Below are positions 45,269 to 57,870 of a stretch of DNA of 64,000 nucleotides, piece after piece. A program made the position numbers and the translations under genes. The notes beneath the pieces are model-generated. The model was given only the letters and a program-made list of their open reading frames with translations. It had not been told where the DNA came from and did not search any database. Source of the DNA: Dysidea avara (lineage: Eukaryota > Porifera > Demospongiae > Dictyoceratida > Dysideidae); the NCBI RefSeq assembly GCF_963678975.1, contig NC_089272.1:40801391-40865390 (forward strand). Direction: 5' to 3'. Each line of letters starts with the position of its first letter. The first letter of the stretch is position 1.

Positions 45269-48200
45269 ATGGCTGGGATACGCTTGCTGGATGAGTTGGA
45301 AGAGTTCATAAGGGAGAAAATAGAGAAGGAGCGATGGACCCACAAACGTATGAGTCTTCACCTGCAATACAAATATCCTAGCAGGAAAGGACTGAGTGTT
45401 CGCTCATTGGAGAGGTTTGTATACATATAGCTAGCTAAGTAGCTTGGTACATGAACCTACTGTATATAGCTACAAACAGCTGCAAGCCCGTTGCAGAGTC
45501 AGAACTGTATTATATATATAGTTACTTACAGTTGCAAAAAGAGCTCACTAGTGCTGCATACGTAGGTAATAGCTATGGGTATATAACTATAGATAATATA
45601 ACTAGCTATATAAAGGGTCCGTGCATTCAGTTTTCAACAATAATTAATTGCATCATGTTTGATTGAGACGGGCTAACAAGCTAGATTACGCGTAAGTAGC
45701 TAGTAATTTTTTTTTACCTACTTGTCCACATGTGTTTGTGTAGCTTGTATGTATACATGCATGCATGCTCTACAGTGAATATCACCAGTCTAGCCCCACA
45801 TTGAAGCGCAAACATTAGGTACTATATTGTATACCAGACCAGACGATCACCATTATTATGATCATGAATAGTCTAACTAATACATGCACTGATTCCAATT
45901 ATTACTGGCTAAGTAATTTAAGACTGAGAATCATATATGTGTAGTAATTCACTACCAGTTTATTTAATAGTATAGCTACATTGCTATATAATGCATGGCA
46001 AAATTTTAGAGACCCAAATGTAGGCTTCATTCAATGTAGAGCAGCTCATGTATTTTCGACCCCCATGAGTTTTCGGACGCGATATTTCCTAGAAGAGCAA
46101 TGAGAGCCGATCATTTATGGCACTATTATGAAGACCTATCACGATAACCTCCATGTATAAAATTTGAAAGGATTTGGTTATATCGTGTGGCTGCAGTGAC
46201 CTTCGAAAGCCACTGTCCAAAAAAATGGATGCTCGGACAAAATAACGTTCTTTCGGACTCCTCCATCTCTACCCTTCCCATGCAGCTTATATGCTATTGT
46301 GTGGTAGTGATTGGTAGAGCTATCCTTGAGCTATCCCGTGATATAAGCAGATTAGATATTTATCAGCTACAGTTGCAGCTATCGCCTTTTCCCGAGACGT
46401 GGTAGCTTGACGAATCGTCGGACACAAAATTGCAATTATAATTCCGGACACAGCAACTTATTGCGATTACTTTGGCATTTTTTGAGTTTAAGTATAGTAC
46501 TAGCTAAGAAACATTTGAAAGCAGCCATTTAGGTACCTGTGTAGAGTGATTTTTTATCAATTCGAGATGGAAATAGTAGCTACTTCATTTAGCTACAATA
46601 CATTAGGCCTAGAATAGATACATAAAAATGCTCAAACTTAGAATAATTTATATATTTGAACTTACTTGAGACAAGGGAGGTAAGAAATAAACCACAACAA
46701 TGCACAGAAGGTCGCTACTGCTTTATCGCCTTAGTGACTGTTCTATTAGAGTATATTAATTTAACGCAGTTTTTAAGCTGGTTTTCGCACTAATTCACCC
46801 TTAGATAGTCTGCATGTGCATAAAATTATACTATGGATGCAATTAACGAAGTTTAATTAATATAGCATTTAATATACTCTAATAGAACAGTCACTAAGGC
46901 TATAAAGCAGTGGTGACCTCCTGTGTATTGTTGTGGTTTATTTCTTATCTCCCTTGTCTCAAGTAAGTTCAAATATATAAAATTATTAAGTTTGAGCAAT
47001 TTTATGTAGCTATTCTAGACCTAATGTATTGTAGCTAAATGAGGTAGCTATTATTTCCATCTCGAATTGATAAAAAATCACTCTACACAGGTACCTAAAT
47101 AGCTGTTTTCAAATGTTTCTTAGCTAGTACTATACTTAAACTCAAAAAATGCCAAAGTAATCGCAATAAGTTGCTGTGTCCGGAATTATAATTGCAATTT
47201 TGTGTCCGACGATTCGTCAAGTTACCACGTCTCGGAAAAAGGCGATAGCTGCAACTGTAGCTGATAAATATCTAATCTGCTTATATCACGGGATAGCTCA
47301 AGGATAGCTCTACCAATCACTACCACACAATAGCATATAAGCTGCATGGGAAGGGTAGAGATGGAGGAGTCCGAACGAACGTTACTTTGTCCGAGCATCC
47401 ATTTTTTTGGACAGTGGCTTTCGAAGGTCACTGCAGCCACACGATATAACCAAATTCTTTCAAATTTTATACATGGAGGTTATAGTGATAGGTCTTCATA
47501 ATAGTGCCATAAATGATCGGCTCTCATTGTTCGTCTAGGAAATATCGCGTCCGAACACTCATGGGGGTCGAAAATACATGAGCTGCTCTACACTGTAGCT
47601 ATATATGTGACTGGATTTTGGAAAAACGATCCAAATCGCACATTAGAAGTTCCGAGATAAACGGTTTTAAAGAATTGAAGCCAGCATAACTCTCCAAGGA
47701 TAGCAAGCACGCGTATGAAATTTACACAAAAGATGCATCAATCTGTTACCTTTCAAGTCACTTCCAGTACTTGTAGCTGCTTGTACAGTTTCCCGCCAAA
47801 TAAGATAGAAAATCTGAGCAGTTGGACGAGCGAAGTAGTATCACAAGTGCTCACAAAGGGGTGGAGGTTGAGGGGTGGAGGTTGGGGGGTGGAGGTTGAG
47901 GGGTGGAGGTTGAGGGGTGGAGGTTGAGGGGTGGAGGTTGAGGGGTGGAGGTTGAGGGGTGGAGGTTGAGGGGTGGAGGTTGAGGGGTGGAGGTTGGGGG
48001 GTGGCGGGGAGGGCAAAAGTTAGACCTCAAAATGGAGGCAGACCACGATTGGAGTCCAGACACGAGATTACAGGGCTGTGCTGGCTCCTTAGTGGCTGAT
48101 ATGTAGCAAAATCAACAGAGAACACGTCTGGCCAACATTATAAGGCTGTCCACCAGTAAACCACTGACTCTTGCCAAGCCAGGTCCTTCACAAGGCCTGA

Positions 48201-50046
48201 AACCGCCATTTGAGCACTCCACACCACCCAGAAAAGACGTGTGTAAAAACCAGCCCCGTGTAGTTTGAGTAGTGCTGAGGGTCAAAACTTGTAGTACGAT
48301 AGTGTAGCTATCCACTGGTGGTGTTAGTTTGATTTTGCCTGATGTGCGATTTGGATCGGTTCTGTAAAATCTGGTCACATATAGGGTTTGCATATATGTT
48401 TATGAATAATCAGCAAACAAAAGTAATATAGTCCTTAGATTGATTCATCCTATATATAGGTTCTGCCGTGAAAGGAACATTCACAAAACAAGCCGGCTGA
48501 CAAAACCTGAGTTAGATGAGGTCGTAGCCGCTGCTGTCAGTGAGGTACAACATGATATAACCATTTATTTAAAACCATACTATGTGTTATATACATATAG
48601 GTGGGTCCTGTGTATGGACGCAGAACATTTACAGGGGTATTGGCATCAAGGGGAATCAGAACAGGAGAAAAGAGAGTTGGCGAATCATTGAGATATGTCT
48701 CACCTGTGTACTGCCGTGCCCGTACAAACTCCACTGCCAGGATGACAAATCCTACAACATACAGGGCAGATTATTTTGGTCACAAACTACACATCGACCA
48801 AAATGAAAAAAATGTTATGTTTGGTGTGACCCACATGTGTGCAGTGGATGGCTTTAGCCGGAAAATTGTGGCATTTAGCACTATGCCTATTAAAAACAAC
48901 AGTGTGATTTATGATACAGTGTACAGGTACTTCATTACTTGTAGCAACTACACTAGCACTGCATTACTACCCACACATTCATCCATAACGTTAACAGTGA
49001 TTATTAAAATTCTATGAAGTATTGTTAGAATCACATTTCTTTTAATTATTAGCATTTGAATTGTTTAGGCAAACCATATGCCAGTATGGTATGTGGGATC
49101 AGATCAGGGTTGACCATGGAAGGGAGTGGTATCTTATGTTGTACATCCAAGAACACCTGGCAGGATATAGACGAAACCCTTCTGGACCACCTCACCTGCA
49201 GACATCCTCTACTCAAGTGAGATTGTATTTGTCACATTATCATGATGTAACAAGAATAACCTATAGTGGACTACTGATGTTTAGCAGCAGCTATTGTAGT
49301 TGGATAAGCAGGGTAAACCCCCAAATTAAAAAAAAACAATATATTAATGCTGACTAGATGACATTCTAAAACAATGATATAAGAGTGGGACACACATACA
49401 ATAACTGTTGTTTCATTTCATGTGATGTTCATACTGATTTGCTTTGGTGTCTTGTAATAGAATCATGTGATCGAAAGGATATGGGTAGAGGTCAACGGAA
49501 GGGTCAACTACCCCATAAAGGCCGCTCTAATAGAAATGCAAGAAAATGGCGATTTCAACCTGGAAGACGATCACATTAAACATTGCGTCTCCTGGTACAC
49601 TTTACACGTCAGCCAAGTTGGGACTACAATGTTTGTGACAGCCTGGAACGAGCATCGCATATCAGGTATATTTCACTATAGATAGCTAGCTACTTTATGA
49701 AATTTTTATCACCGTTACTTTAGGTACAAACAAAGGCATCCCGAATGTGATGATGGCACGAAATAATCAGACCAAGCAAATTGATAACACTCTGGTTCCA
49801 GCAGCAGATGAAGCTGTTAGAATGTACGAAGAAAACGGAGGACATATAACTATATTCAATGAGTTTGGACAAGACCCTTTAAGAGGAAGACAAGAGTTAA
49901 TAACCATTAGAAAGGAACGATTTGCTGAGCAATGGCCAAGCTTTGGCAATATTTTTCATTCACTTGTAAATGGTGACAATACAATGTTCCATGATGGACT
50001 GCTATGTTTTATTAATATAAGCATGCAACTAACAGCACAGCTGTGA
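45269..50046 (+). CDS. Integrase-like (rve/DDE) protein encoded by six exons, intact
   Basis: Exons 45269-45414, 48460-48544, 48601-48926, 49069-49216, 49461-49665 and 49724-50046 have GT-AG ends and matching phases and give 410 residues. The N-terminus (MAGIRLLDELEEFIREKIEK) and following basic part (RWTHKRMSLHLQYKYPSRKG) look like a helical DNA-binding region. The catalytic core has the first Asp in HKLHIDQNEKN, then GVTHMCAVDGFSRKIVAF. The second Asp is in WDQIRVDHGREWYL and the Glu in NHVIERIWVEVN, 38 residues after the second Asp. All three acidic residues of the retroviral-type integrase fold are present. The C-terminus (about 303-410) is unrecognised. Intact frame, five introns and absence of LTRs or other Pol domains point to a host-resident or domesticated gene rather than a live element. 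Related intron-bearing integrase-core genes are common in invertebrates and fish. Intron 1 (3 kb) is swollen by two inserted elements. Confidence 0.85.
46036..47591. mobile_element. Large foldback element in intron 1 of the integrase-like gene
   Basis: The arms 46036-46758 and 46871-47591 are near-identical inverted copies (ends GTAGAGCAGCTCATG and CATGAGCTGCTCTAC) around a 112 bp centre. Each arm contains the same 72-codon open stretch starting MAAVTFESHCPKKW, unrecognised. The inner arm ends carry the dispersed TTCTATTAGAGTAT motif. No clear target duplication. Confidence 0.85.
47600..48383. mobile_element. Terminal-inverted-repeat element carrying a G-rich minisatellite
   Basis: The left end CTATATATGTGACTGGATTTT and right end AAAATCTGGTCACATATAG are inverted, and GATCCAAATCGCAC matches inversely at both sides (about 34 bp arms). 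It inserted in intron 1 just upstream of exon 2. No ORF of note. Confidence 0.72.
47858..48003. repeat. 14 bp G-rich minisatellite, about ten units
   Basis: The unit is GGGGTGGAGGTTGA, with two units carrying a GGGGGG run. Closely spaced G runs on one strand make G-quadruplex formation plausible. Confidence 0.9.
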
Positions 50047-53000
50047 GAGAGTTTTACATGCAATTGTATTTTATTGTTAACTTTATTTACTTCATTTCTA
50101 TTTATCTGTTGCTAAGATATATCATGTTATGGTTATTGACACTTGTATTTTGCATGTTTGATGCTTGCATAAATGGTTCCATCTCTGTATAGTAGGCTAG
50201 TTATCAGGTTTTTTTTTGCATAAAAAAACACTTGAAGTGATATACCAATATTCTGTTGTAGGGATTAAACCTCAAAATAATGTTGGTGAAGAGCATAACA
50301 AAGTTTCCACAATAAATCCTACTTCTGGGTTCCCAACTATACAACATTATGGTGTATAATTTCATTTATATAATGAGAAGTTACTGTACAAGACTTAGAA
50401 TTGAGCATAAAAGTACAAATTTAATTTAATTATCGCTTAAACTGTTCTTATAAATGGGAGGGATGTTTATGATACAGTATTGCCGCTTGATTTGGTAACT
50501 GGCTATTCCACGTAAGAATGGTTGAAAGAGAGAATCAATATTAATATTTGTATCAGTCTATAGCCTGGTAGCTGGCTAAATGAATCTGCATGAATGGCGT
50601 CGAGAGATGTTATTATGGTTTAATGGTAAATTGTGCTGACTATATGCAAGTATATGGATGATTCTGTACAACATTATCAGTTTCATCTTATCTCTTCTTC
50701 AATATAAAATGGGCCAAATGCAATCTAGCTGTTGTAAGATGCTTGTAACACACTCGTATATCTAGTAGCAGTTAACAGTAAACCTAGCTGATCTTCTCTG
50801 GATATTATTTAGATAGTCTGGTGACCAGACAGTGCTGGTGTACTCTAAAGTCTGTTGTGGGAGTGGGTGGAGGGTGTGTACTGATTTTAAGCAATATGAG
50901 ATGAGCTATTGTCACAGTTACATTTAAATGTGTTGTGAATTGATTGACGGTTGATAGCTAACTGCTAAAGCATAACCCCTGCTGTGAACTCACCAACATT
51001 GACAAAATAACAAATTGTATATACAGTGTAGAACGCGACAAAATAAATATTGTATTGGAATGATTTTATTGGAGTGGTTGGGGGCATATTAAATAAAGGT
51101 ATAGGCACATATATATGGGATATTTTGTTATAGTGTGTGCCCCCTTTTTTTTATTACATGAACATCAGACCATCCATCTGTGCATGTCTGTCACTCTGTT
51201 ATGTAATGTGTTTATCTTCACTATTAAGGGGGAGGCTATAGCTAGTGATTTGAAATGACAAATCCTTGGATATCAAACTCTAGTTTAGATCTAGAAGAGC
51301 TAAAGTGAAAACTACCTTCGTGAATGTGAGAATATGTATTTACGCATAATATTGCCTATACACTATAGGGAATATTGTTGCTAATGGGGTATGCAAAACT
51401 TGTCCAACATTAACATACAGTAGTATGTTAAAGCAGCATGCCATGACTATACATGGATTTTAAAGAACAGTATACACAGGCATATAATAAATTTTTTTTT
51501 GGAAAGTTTGGGGTTTTAACAGCTTGACCACAAACCACACCAACATAACATACATAAAGTGGAATGCAGAGGGTAATGATGATACACTCAATAACACATG
51601 CAGCTAATGGATTTGCCAGTAAAGTGTGGGAATTAATTCAGCTAGGGTGACACGAGTGATGTGATTCATAATCTGATCAACAAGCCTCCATGCAATTCCT
51701 CACTGCATGCAGTCTGCAGTTACAAGGACGTATTAAGACACTTGGTACTTGGTAGCTGCCTGCTGTACAGTGCACTGCTATAGCAGAGTTCTATGATTCC
51801 TCCTGAAGCAGTGACAAATTGGTAGCTCCACAAAAGTTGCGATGTCTACTCTTCCTCCACAAACTGCGACCACAAGGACGTATTAAGACACACTCACACA
51901 CACACACACACATGCACATACTGATTGTTACCGAACGAATGTCACAGAAATTAACATCTAGTGATAATTGTATTAAAAGTGGCATCATCTGTAAGAATGT
52001 TGTATTAGAGAGTATATACCTGTATTTACCTTAATGGAGTATACGTATATGTGGAGTACCAAACTAACGTATGTATATAACGTATAGTGAACATAACGTA
52101 TAGTGAACATAACGTATAGTGAAATACTATAATTGTGATGGTGACAACCCACAGCCTTAATAGTAATGCCTGCAGGAGTGATCTTAATTGAAACTGTACG
52201 TGTGCTTTATAATGACATGAATATGGTTATGCAGGGCTGTGTGATTAATACACACATATGTACAATACAATAGTGATATTGACGTTATTCACACCTTTAA
52301 AAACTTTAGATAAATATTGACCCCCTGTACATGTGATTTAATAAATTTGACGTCCGCCATATATGGGGTTTTAAGGAGGGAATCATGAACTGCCAACATC
52401 CAACTGCAAGGTGTACATGCATAATTCAAAGACGATTGCTGGTCCAATATCACAACAATGTCATTTTATTAAGTTCTGTGATTACAAGTGTATGAACGAC
52501 ATTACCCTGCTTGCAGCATCATGTAAGAACGACACAGAGCATATCAATGAATCATGTGAAAGTACATACAATATGAATACGTTTACAAATGTGTGTGCAT
52601 CTATGATTTTCATTGTTCATGTTCTAATTACAGAGTTCCTACAACTAGTATTGCAAATGTTGAGTGTAGTTTGGTTACATTGTGCATACTATTACATGGA
52701 GCTTGTAAAGTTTAACACGGTTTGTATATACATGGTGGGCCGGAAAAAAAATTACATAAAAGTGCTGATATCTACATTCTTGTAAACATTAAATGGCATT
52801 CTAAATTATCACCTGTTGTTAGAACTATTTAGGAATCAATGCTTCTTATCAAACTGCATGCATGGTTCCATTCATACTTAAACAACACACCCCAGTGTGT
52901 TTCTATGGACTATACGCGTCTGCCTTTAATTCTGGTGTACTATATATATGGAAGCATATAATGGACGGTAATGATTTACCATCTGTCATTACCTTGTACA

Positions 53001-54837
53001 ATTGCATCTAATTGCAGAAGATACAGAGTACTTCAGACAAATTAATTCTCTGGGTGCATGGTGTGGAGATTTGGTTGGTTTTTTTACACCCCTTCTGAGA
53101 TATTTGTCCCTTTTCACTTAAAGTGATTTAGCTCTAAGATTTTCACTTAGGCGCCTGGGCTATGGGTAAATACTTCGTACAGGCTCTACCTTCTGTGTAC
53201 TCCCTCCAGAAAACAAAATTTGTTTGTTAGTATACTTTACATTGGCCAGCACTGAAGGTCTGACTGCAAAATATTCTACATCCTTAGCTACATAACGTAA
53301 CCTAAACTGTACTTGGGACACTGAACTACTTTTAGACCGAAAATAACTGGGAAAACAATGGACGATTGGTATTATAAAAATAACAATAGAACACTGTGCA
53401 CTTGGGGCCCACTACTCGGGATTAGGTTATAAAAAAAGAATAATTATAGAAATGCATTTAATCTTTGCATCTTTATTAGAATTTAGTAGGCCTAACAGGC
53501 TTCGAATCCATATCTCATCATCTCAAAAGTAGCCGTGACCCATACTTATACAGAGCCTAGTTCAATTATTGTAGACAAAATAATAGAATAGAGAGAGTTG
53601 GATTAGCAAGTATTTGTCATCATCAGCACTTCGGCAGGGGTTCTGTACTGTCCATTCAGCTATCTCTTCAAGTCCTCTTATCATTGCCACATTCATAGAT
53701 ACAATTTTGCCTTCTATAGTGATTTAAGGATGTTCAGGATGTTCGTATGGTCCATGGATTATACCAACAGTTGGTCATACAATGTGATAATTACATCCGT
53801 GAATAGTTTATAAAAAGTCATAGTTCCTAACTTATACATGTAGCTACTTTAATATAATAATATATGTTAAAAAATGAATGACCTGTTGGATTGTTCTTGG
53901 TCTCCATTGTACGATATGGAAGTCAAGCTGGTCTTCATCCCAGAATTCGGAATGAATAAGTTACTGTGTTCAAATGAGGTGACGGACTTGTCTTGGTCCA
54001 AGGAATGTCCCAAGAATATCACTTGCTTTTACTAGAAACTTTTATCACTTGTATCCTACATACTACCAAAATACTACTTCAATTTCTTTACTTTCTTTAT
54101 ATAGCTATATGGTGAGTGTTCTATTAGGATACTATGCATGCTTGACTGTTGCAATTGGGTAAATAGGGTGACTGATTGTCAGTGTATTTCAAGTGGACCT
54201 TACACAACTGATCTGTACATCATTACATGGAGTGGGGTTTCTCTGTGTCTCTTTATTCTTACCAGTCACCAATGCCAAGGAGATGAGGTCAACTTGTGAT
54301 TGTGCTGCGTAAGCATTAATTGATTATCAAAAGATGTGGTCATCTTGCTCCTAGCTGGTTGATACAAGATTCACAAGTTCTGAGGCATACTGCGTGTGCA
54401 TAAATAATGTAGTGGCAATCTTAATATTGAACACAGTAAGGCTTTGTTACCGAAGCTAAATATTCAGCATTATAAATATATATATGCAGGGCTGGAAGGT
54501 ATATCCCACAGGCAGAATACGGTGACCATATACTGTGTTGTTTAAATTCTAGCCTTGTTGTGATCATATAGAGGCTTGTAGATAAAAATTTTGTAAGATG
54601 CTTCTATGGTGTAGTTTTAAGGGGATGTCCATTTGGAAGGGGGGTGGTGGGGTGTTACTTTAGGGAGTCACTACTATACAGTACACTGAGACCTCATTTA
54701 GTGACCACTTCTGCAATTAGATCATGCAAGTTATAGTTAAATCATTAAACTCAGTGACTGGTCATTTACGAATATACCGACTGTTCTATTAGGGTAGTTC
54801 GATCTTTAGCAAGGGCTACCTGTATAATATAGATATA
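50047..54837. other. Long intergenic stretch, no gene recognised
   Basis: AT-rich. Small items only: a 17 bp tandem near 52076-52125 (AACGTATAGTGAACAT), a short (CA)n at 51893-51910, and ACGTATTAAGACAC twice (51727, 51877). A 124-codon open stretch at 52411 has no family features. It also holds copies of the dispersed TCTATTAGxxTA motif at 54117 and 54783. Confidence 0.45.
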
Positions 54838-55143
54838 TAATGTAGATAATACATTTAGCATGCTTCCTTAAAGCAATAGCCACAAGGAAACCATATCGTA
54901 GAGAGTAAATCTTACAGTAATGTCTGTATACAATGGCTTCAATTATCGCCTATAAGCCACAGCAACCACCGTAACCATCGCATTAAAAGCTGGAAGCACT
55001 TAAAAATATAAACTTTGCAAATTGGAATTCATTAATTCCAACTTCCAAATACTATATCTATGCAAAGCATAAAACTTTAGCGCTTGGCGCGCGCAGCGCG
55101 CCAAGCGCTAAAGTTTTATGCTTTGCATAGATATAGTATTTGG
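54838..55143. repeat. Hairpin-bearing repeat unit, copy 2 (inverted relative to copy 1)
   Basis: Reverse complement of 30772-31073, with the perfect palindrome at 55045-55143. The flank beyond it (ATGGCGGAAAGATCCCTGCAT) also matches the inverse of the 30740 flank. Confidence 0.75.
55045..55143. repeat. Perfect 48 bp-arm palindrome, copy 2
   Basis: Identical to 30772-30870: 48 bp arms and a 3 bp loop, with no mismatch seen. Confidence 0.9.
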
Positions 55144-55180
55144 ATGGCGGAAAGATCCCTGCATCCATCAGGTATGCAGG

Positions 55181-55238
55181 AAGCAGGCAGGCAGGCAGAT
55201 AGGCAGGCAGGCAGATAGGCAGGCAGATTGGCAGGCAA
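55181..55238. repeat. (CAGG)n/(CAGATAGG) microsatellite
   Basis: Short run of GCAGGCAGGCAGATAG units. Confidence 0.85.
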
Positions 55239-55589
55239 GAATTTAGTCATTCAGTAGAAAATTCCATTGAATAAAATTCTTTAAAATTTTGTAACAATTT
55301 ATCAGGGTCATACTGAAGATACTTTTGGGCTTGGTTATACCAAACCATACTTCCGAGGTGCCAGGTTGGTATTGTGAAGTTGGTGTTTTGGCCAAACCTC
55401 CATGATCCCTAATATACAGCACTACCATACTGTATGATAAGCTAAAGTAACTGTTTTAAATACAAGTAATGTTATTATTGCAATCAGTTAGTGCTATAAA
55501 GTTTAATGGCCAGAGGAGGAAGTTACTACTGAGTAGTCATGGTCACTCCCCTGGGCTGTAAAATTGTATTATCACCTAGCAACTAAGTG

Positions 55590-56398
55590 GTGATTATTAA
55601 TAGTAAAATAGACAAGCCACCTAACAGTTAAACAGCAACCTTTAGGCTTCGGGAAAGGAAATTTAGTAGAATGGTGGAAACGGTGGAATTGGCAAAAACA
55701 GTAGAATCGTCATTAAACACCTAATACCAGTTAGCTACAGTGCATGTACATACTACTGACTACTGTTACATATATAAGTACAGCTACATATTGAAGTGTA
55801 TGGTATTTGTAGCATCCATTCTGTCTTCTTTCAGCTAAACATCATCCATGGCAATTAATTCTTAGTCTGTAGTCTTATTTTGATTCTCATCAATCACCAC
55901 CTTCTAATTAACACACCGTATTTTGAAGCTCATGTTACTAGAAGTGCCTTATATGTACCCACAGGAGTGCACATGTTTAACCACATGACTACTTTGGGTT
56001 GTGCAGACGATGGAGGTCCCCTGATAATAGAAATCCAAAAGAGATTCCTCTGTATATTTATATATGCTTAACAACAGGTGTATACCACAAGTTTCCATGT
56101 ACACCCAACTGACAATATATGCCTAATAATCAGAATCTGGTATTACTTGTTATACAAATAGCTCGTGTTCATCACTGGTCAATATCATGACATTAATGGT
56201 CTTAGGGGTAATATAGCTTCACCATTTAAAGTGCTGGAAATGCTATACCCAATACTCTGACCTATCCTAATAGAACAATTACCACTCCACCAAAAAGTTT
56301 TTCACAACATTTAATATTTTCTAAATTCTCATACACAGGTGCTCTATTTTCTACACTTTAAATGATATTGTGTTTCATTGTACTACTACTACATGTAG
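55590..56398 (+). other. Locus B intron, start of visible duplication
   Basis: It aligns with 532-1551. Homology becomes visible at TAGTAAAATAGACAAGCC; further left cannot be compared because locus A has a Crypton there. Confidence 0.65.
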
Positions 56399-57800
56399 GT
56401 TGACACCTTTCAATGTGTGCTTGCTACCAGTGGAACTAAATCTTTTGTGATATTCCTGTACGAGGACTTACAGTGGGGTGGTGGTGAAGCTGTGGCTGGA
56501 ATTAATGCTGGTGATGGTATCAATTTCATCACCATTCCTGGATCACTATCTCAATCAAAATATTCTCAGTATCACTGAGACCAGTAATGTGCACGTGGGT
56601 GATCCTGGTGTGTGGATGTTTGAAGTTAGCACAGGTACATATATGATGTTATCAAACAGTATGGTAGTGCTGTTTAGTAGAGTTCCCCCTAAAGTGATGG
56701 ATGCCAATAAAATTGCCACATCTAAAAACCATAATAATGCGATGATAACTTTACAGAATAGTCTTACAGCATTCAAACAAGAAAATGGCCAGGTAAAAAC
56801 AATGTATTTTGTCCCTTCCTCACTGCCTCACTGTTTGACTACAGGCACAAGGCTGGAGACCAAATAAAGCAGTGCACAGCTATATACCATTTTACAACAA
56901 ACTTTCAGGTGGAATGTGCCTTTTATGATTCCTACTGTATGAATGCCTGCCTGCCCTCTGTGCTTTGCCATTCCTTTTATCTTCAATCAAATTTTCATCT
57001 TCTACTTCATGCCAGGAGACCACAACAAGGCATTAACATCAGTATCAACACTTTACTGAAAGAGTGTACATGTATTTAGATGCCATGTAATTATTCGAGG
57101 TGCTTAACACACCATGTGTAGTATTCGTATACATTAAATAGTGCTGTATATATAGTATATTTTTGGTGCAAAGAATACACTATTACTATGTCTCCAGCAA
57201 TTTAAGTAAACATTAGGCTAGCTTCACGTATTCTGTGTAATTGGCAGAACACATTTAACTAATCACTTTGCTTATTATTATAGCTAGTTTGGGCTAAAGC
57301 AGAGATTAAATTTTCACTTCATCTTCCTTGTTTAATCACTTATTCATGTAGTGATCCCTACCATATCCCTATTTTCGTCCTGTTGTGTATCTATTGTTTT
57401 GTCATTGTTAACTTCAGTAATCGTAACCTGTTCAATAATTGTAATTTGTGTAACTGTAACTGTACTGTTGATATTTTGTATTTTGTTGTGTTTTGTGTTT
57501 TGGGAAGCACATTTGTACAGGCTTTGCCTTTGGTGCCATTCTGTTTTTTTGACAAATCAGATAAATATTAATACCAGACATCATAATGTTTCCATTAATG
57601 CGCCATTTTATACTACTATTATTTAGCACTTAGAGAGCTCCAGTGGTGGCTCCTAGGAGATTCAGAGCTATTTCCATTAAGTCAACATCCGTTAATTTCA
57701 GGTGGAATGCTTTGAGTAACGAGGAAGCTAATGGAGTAGTAAGATGGTACATCATCACATGTTATGAAACATAGTAGCTTTGTGGTAAGGAATGAAATGG

Positions 57801-57863
<63 letters not shown>
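57801..57863. repeat. (CA)n microsatellite in gene B intron 2
   Basis: Locus A has only a short ACACGCACACATACACG at the same place (2955), so this tract expanded in B. Confidence 0.95.

Positions 57864-57870
<7 letters not shown>

Noticed and set aside
46187-46405. 72-codon ORF present in both foldback arms as evidence of a gene
   Set aside because: Conservation between arms follows from the inverted duplication itself; no independent copy or motif supports coding.
52411-52785. 124-codon plus-strand ORF
   Set aside because: No recognisable motif, splice context or homologous copy; base composition is that of the surrounding intergenic DNA.
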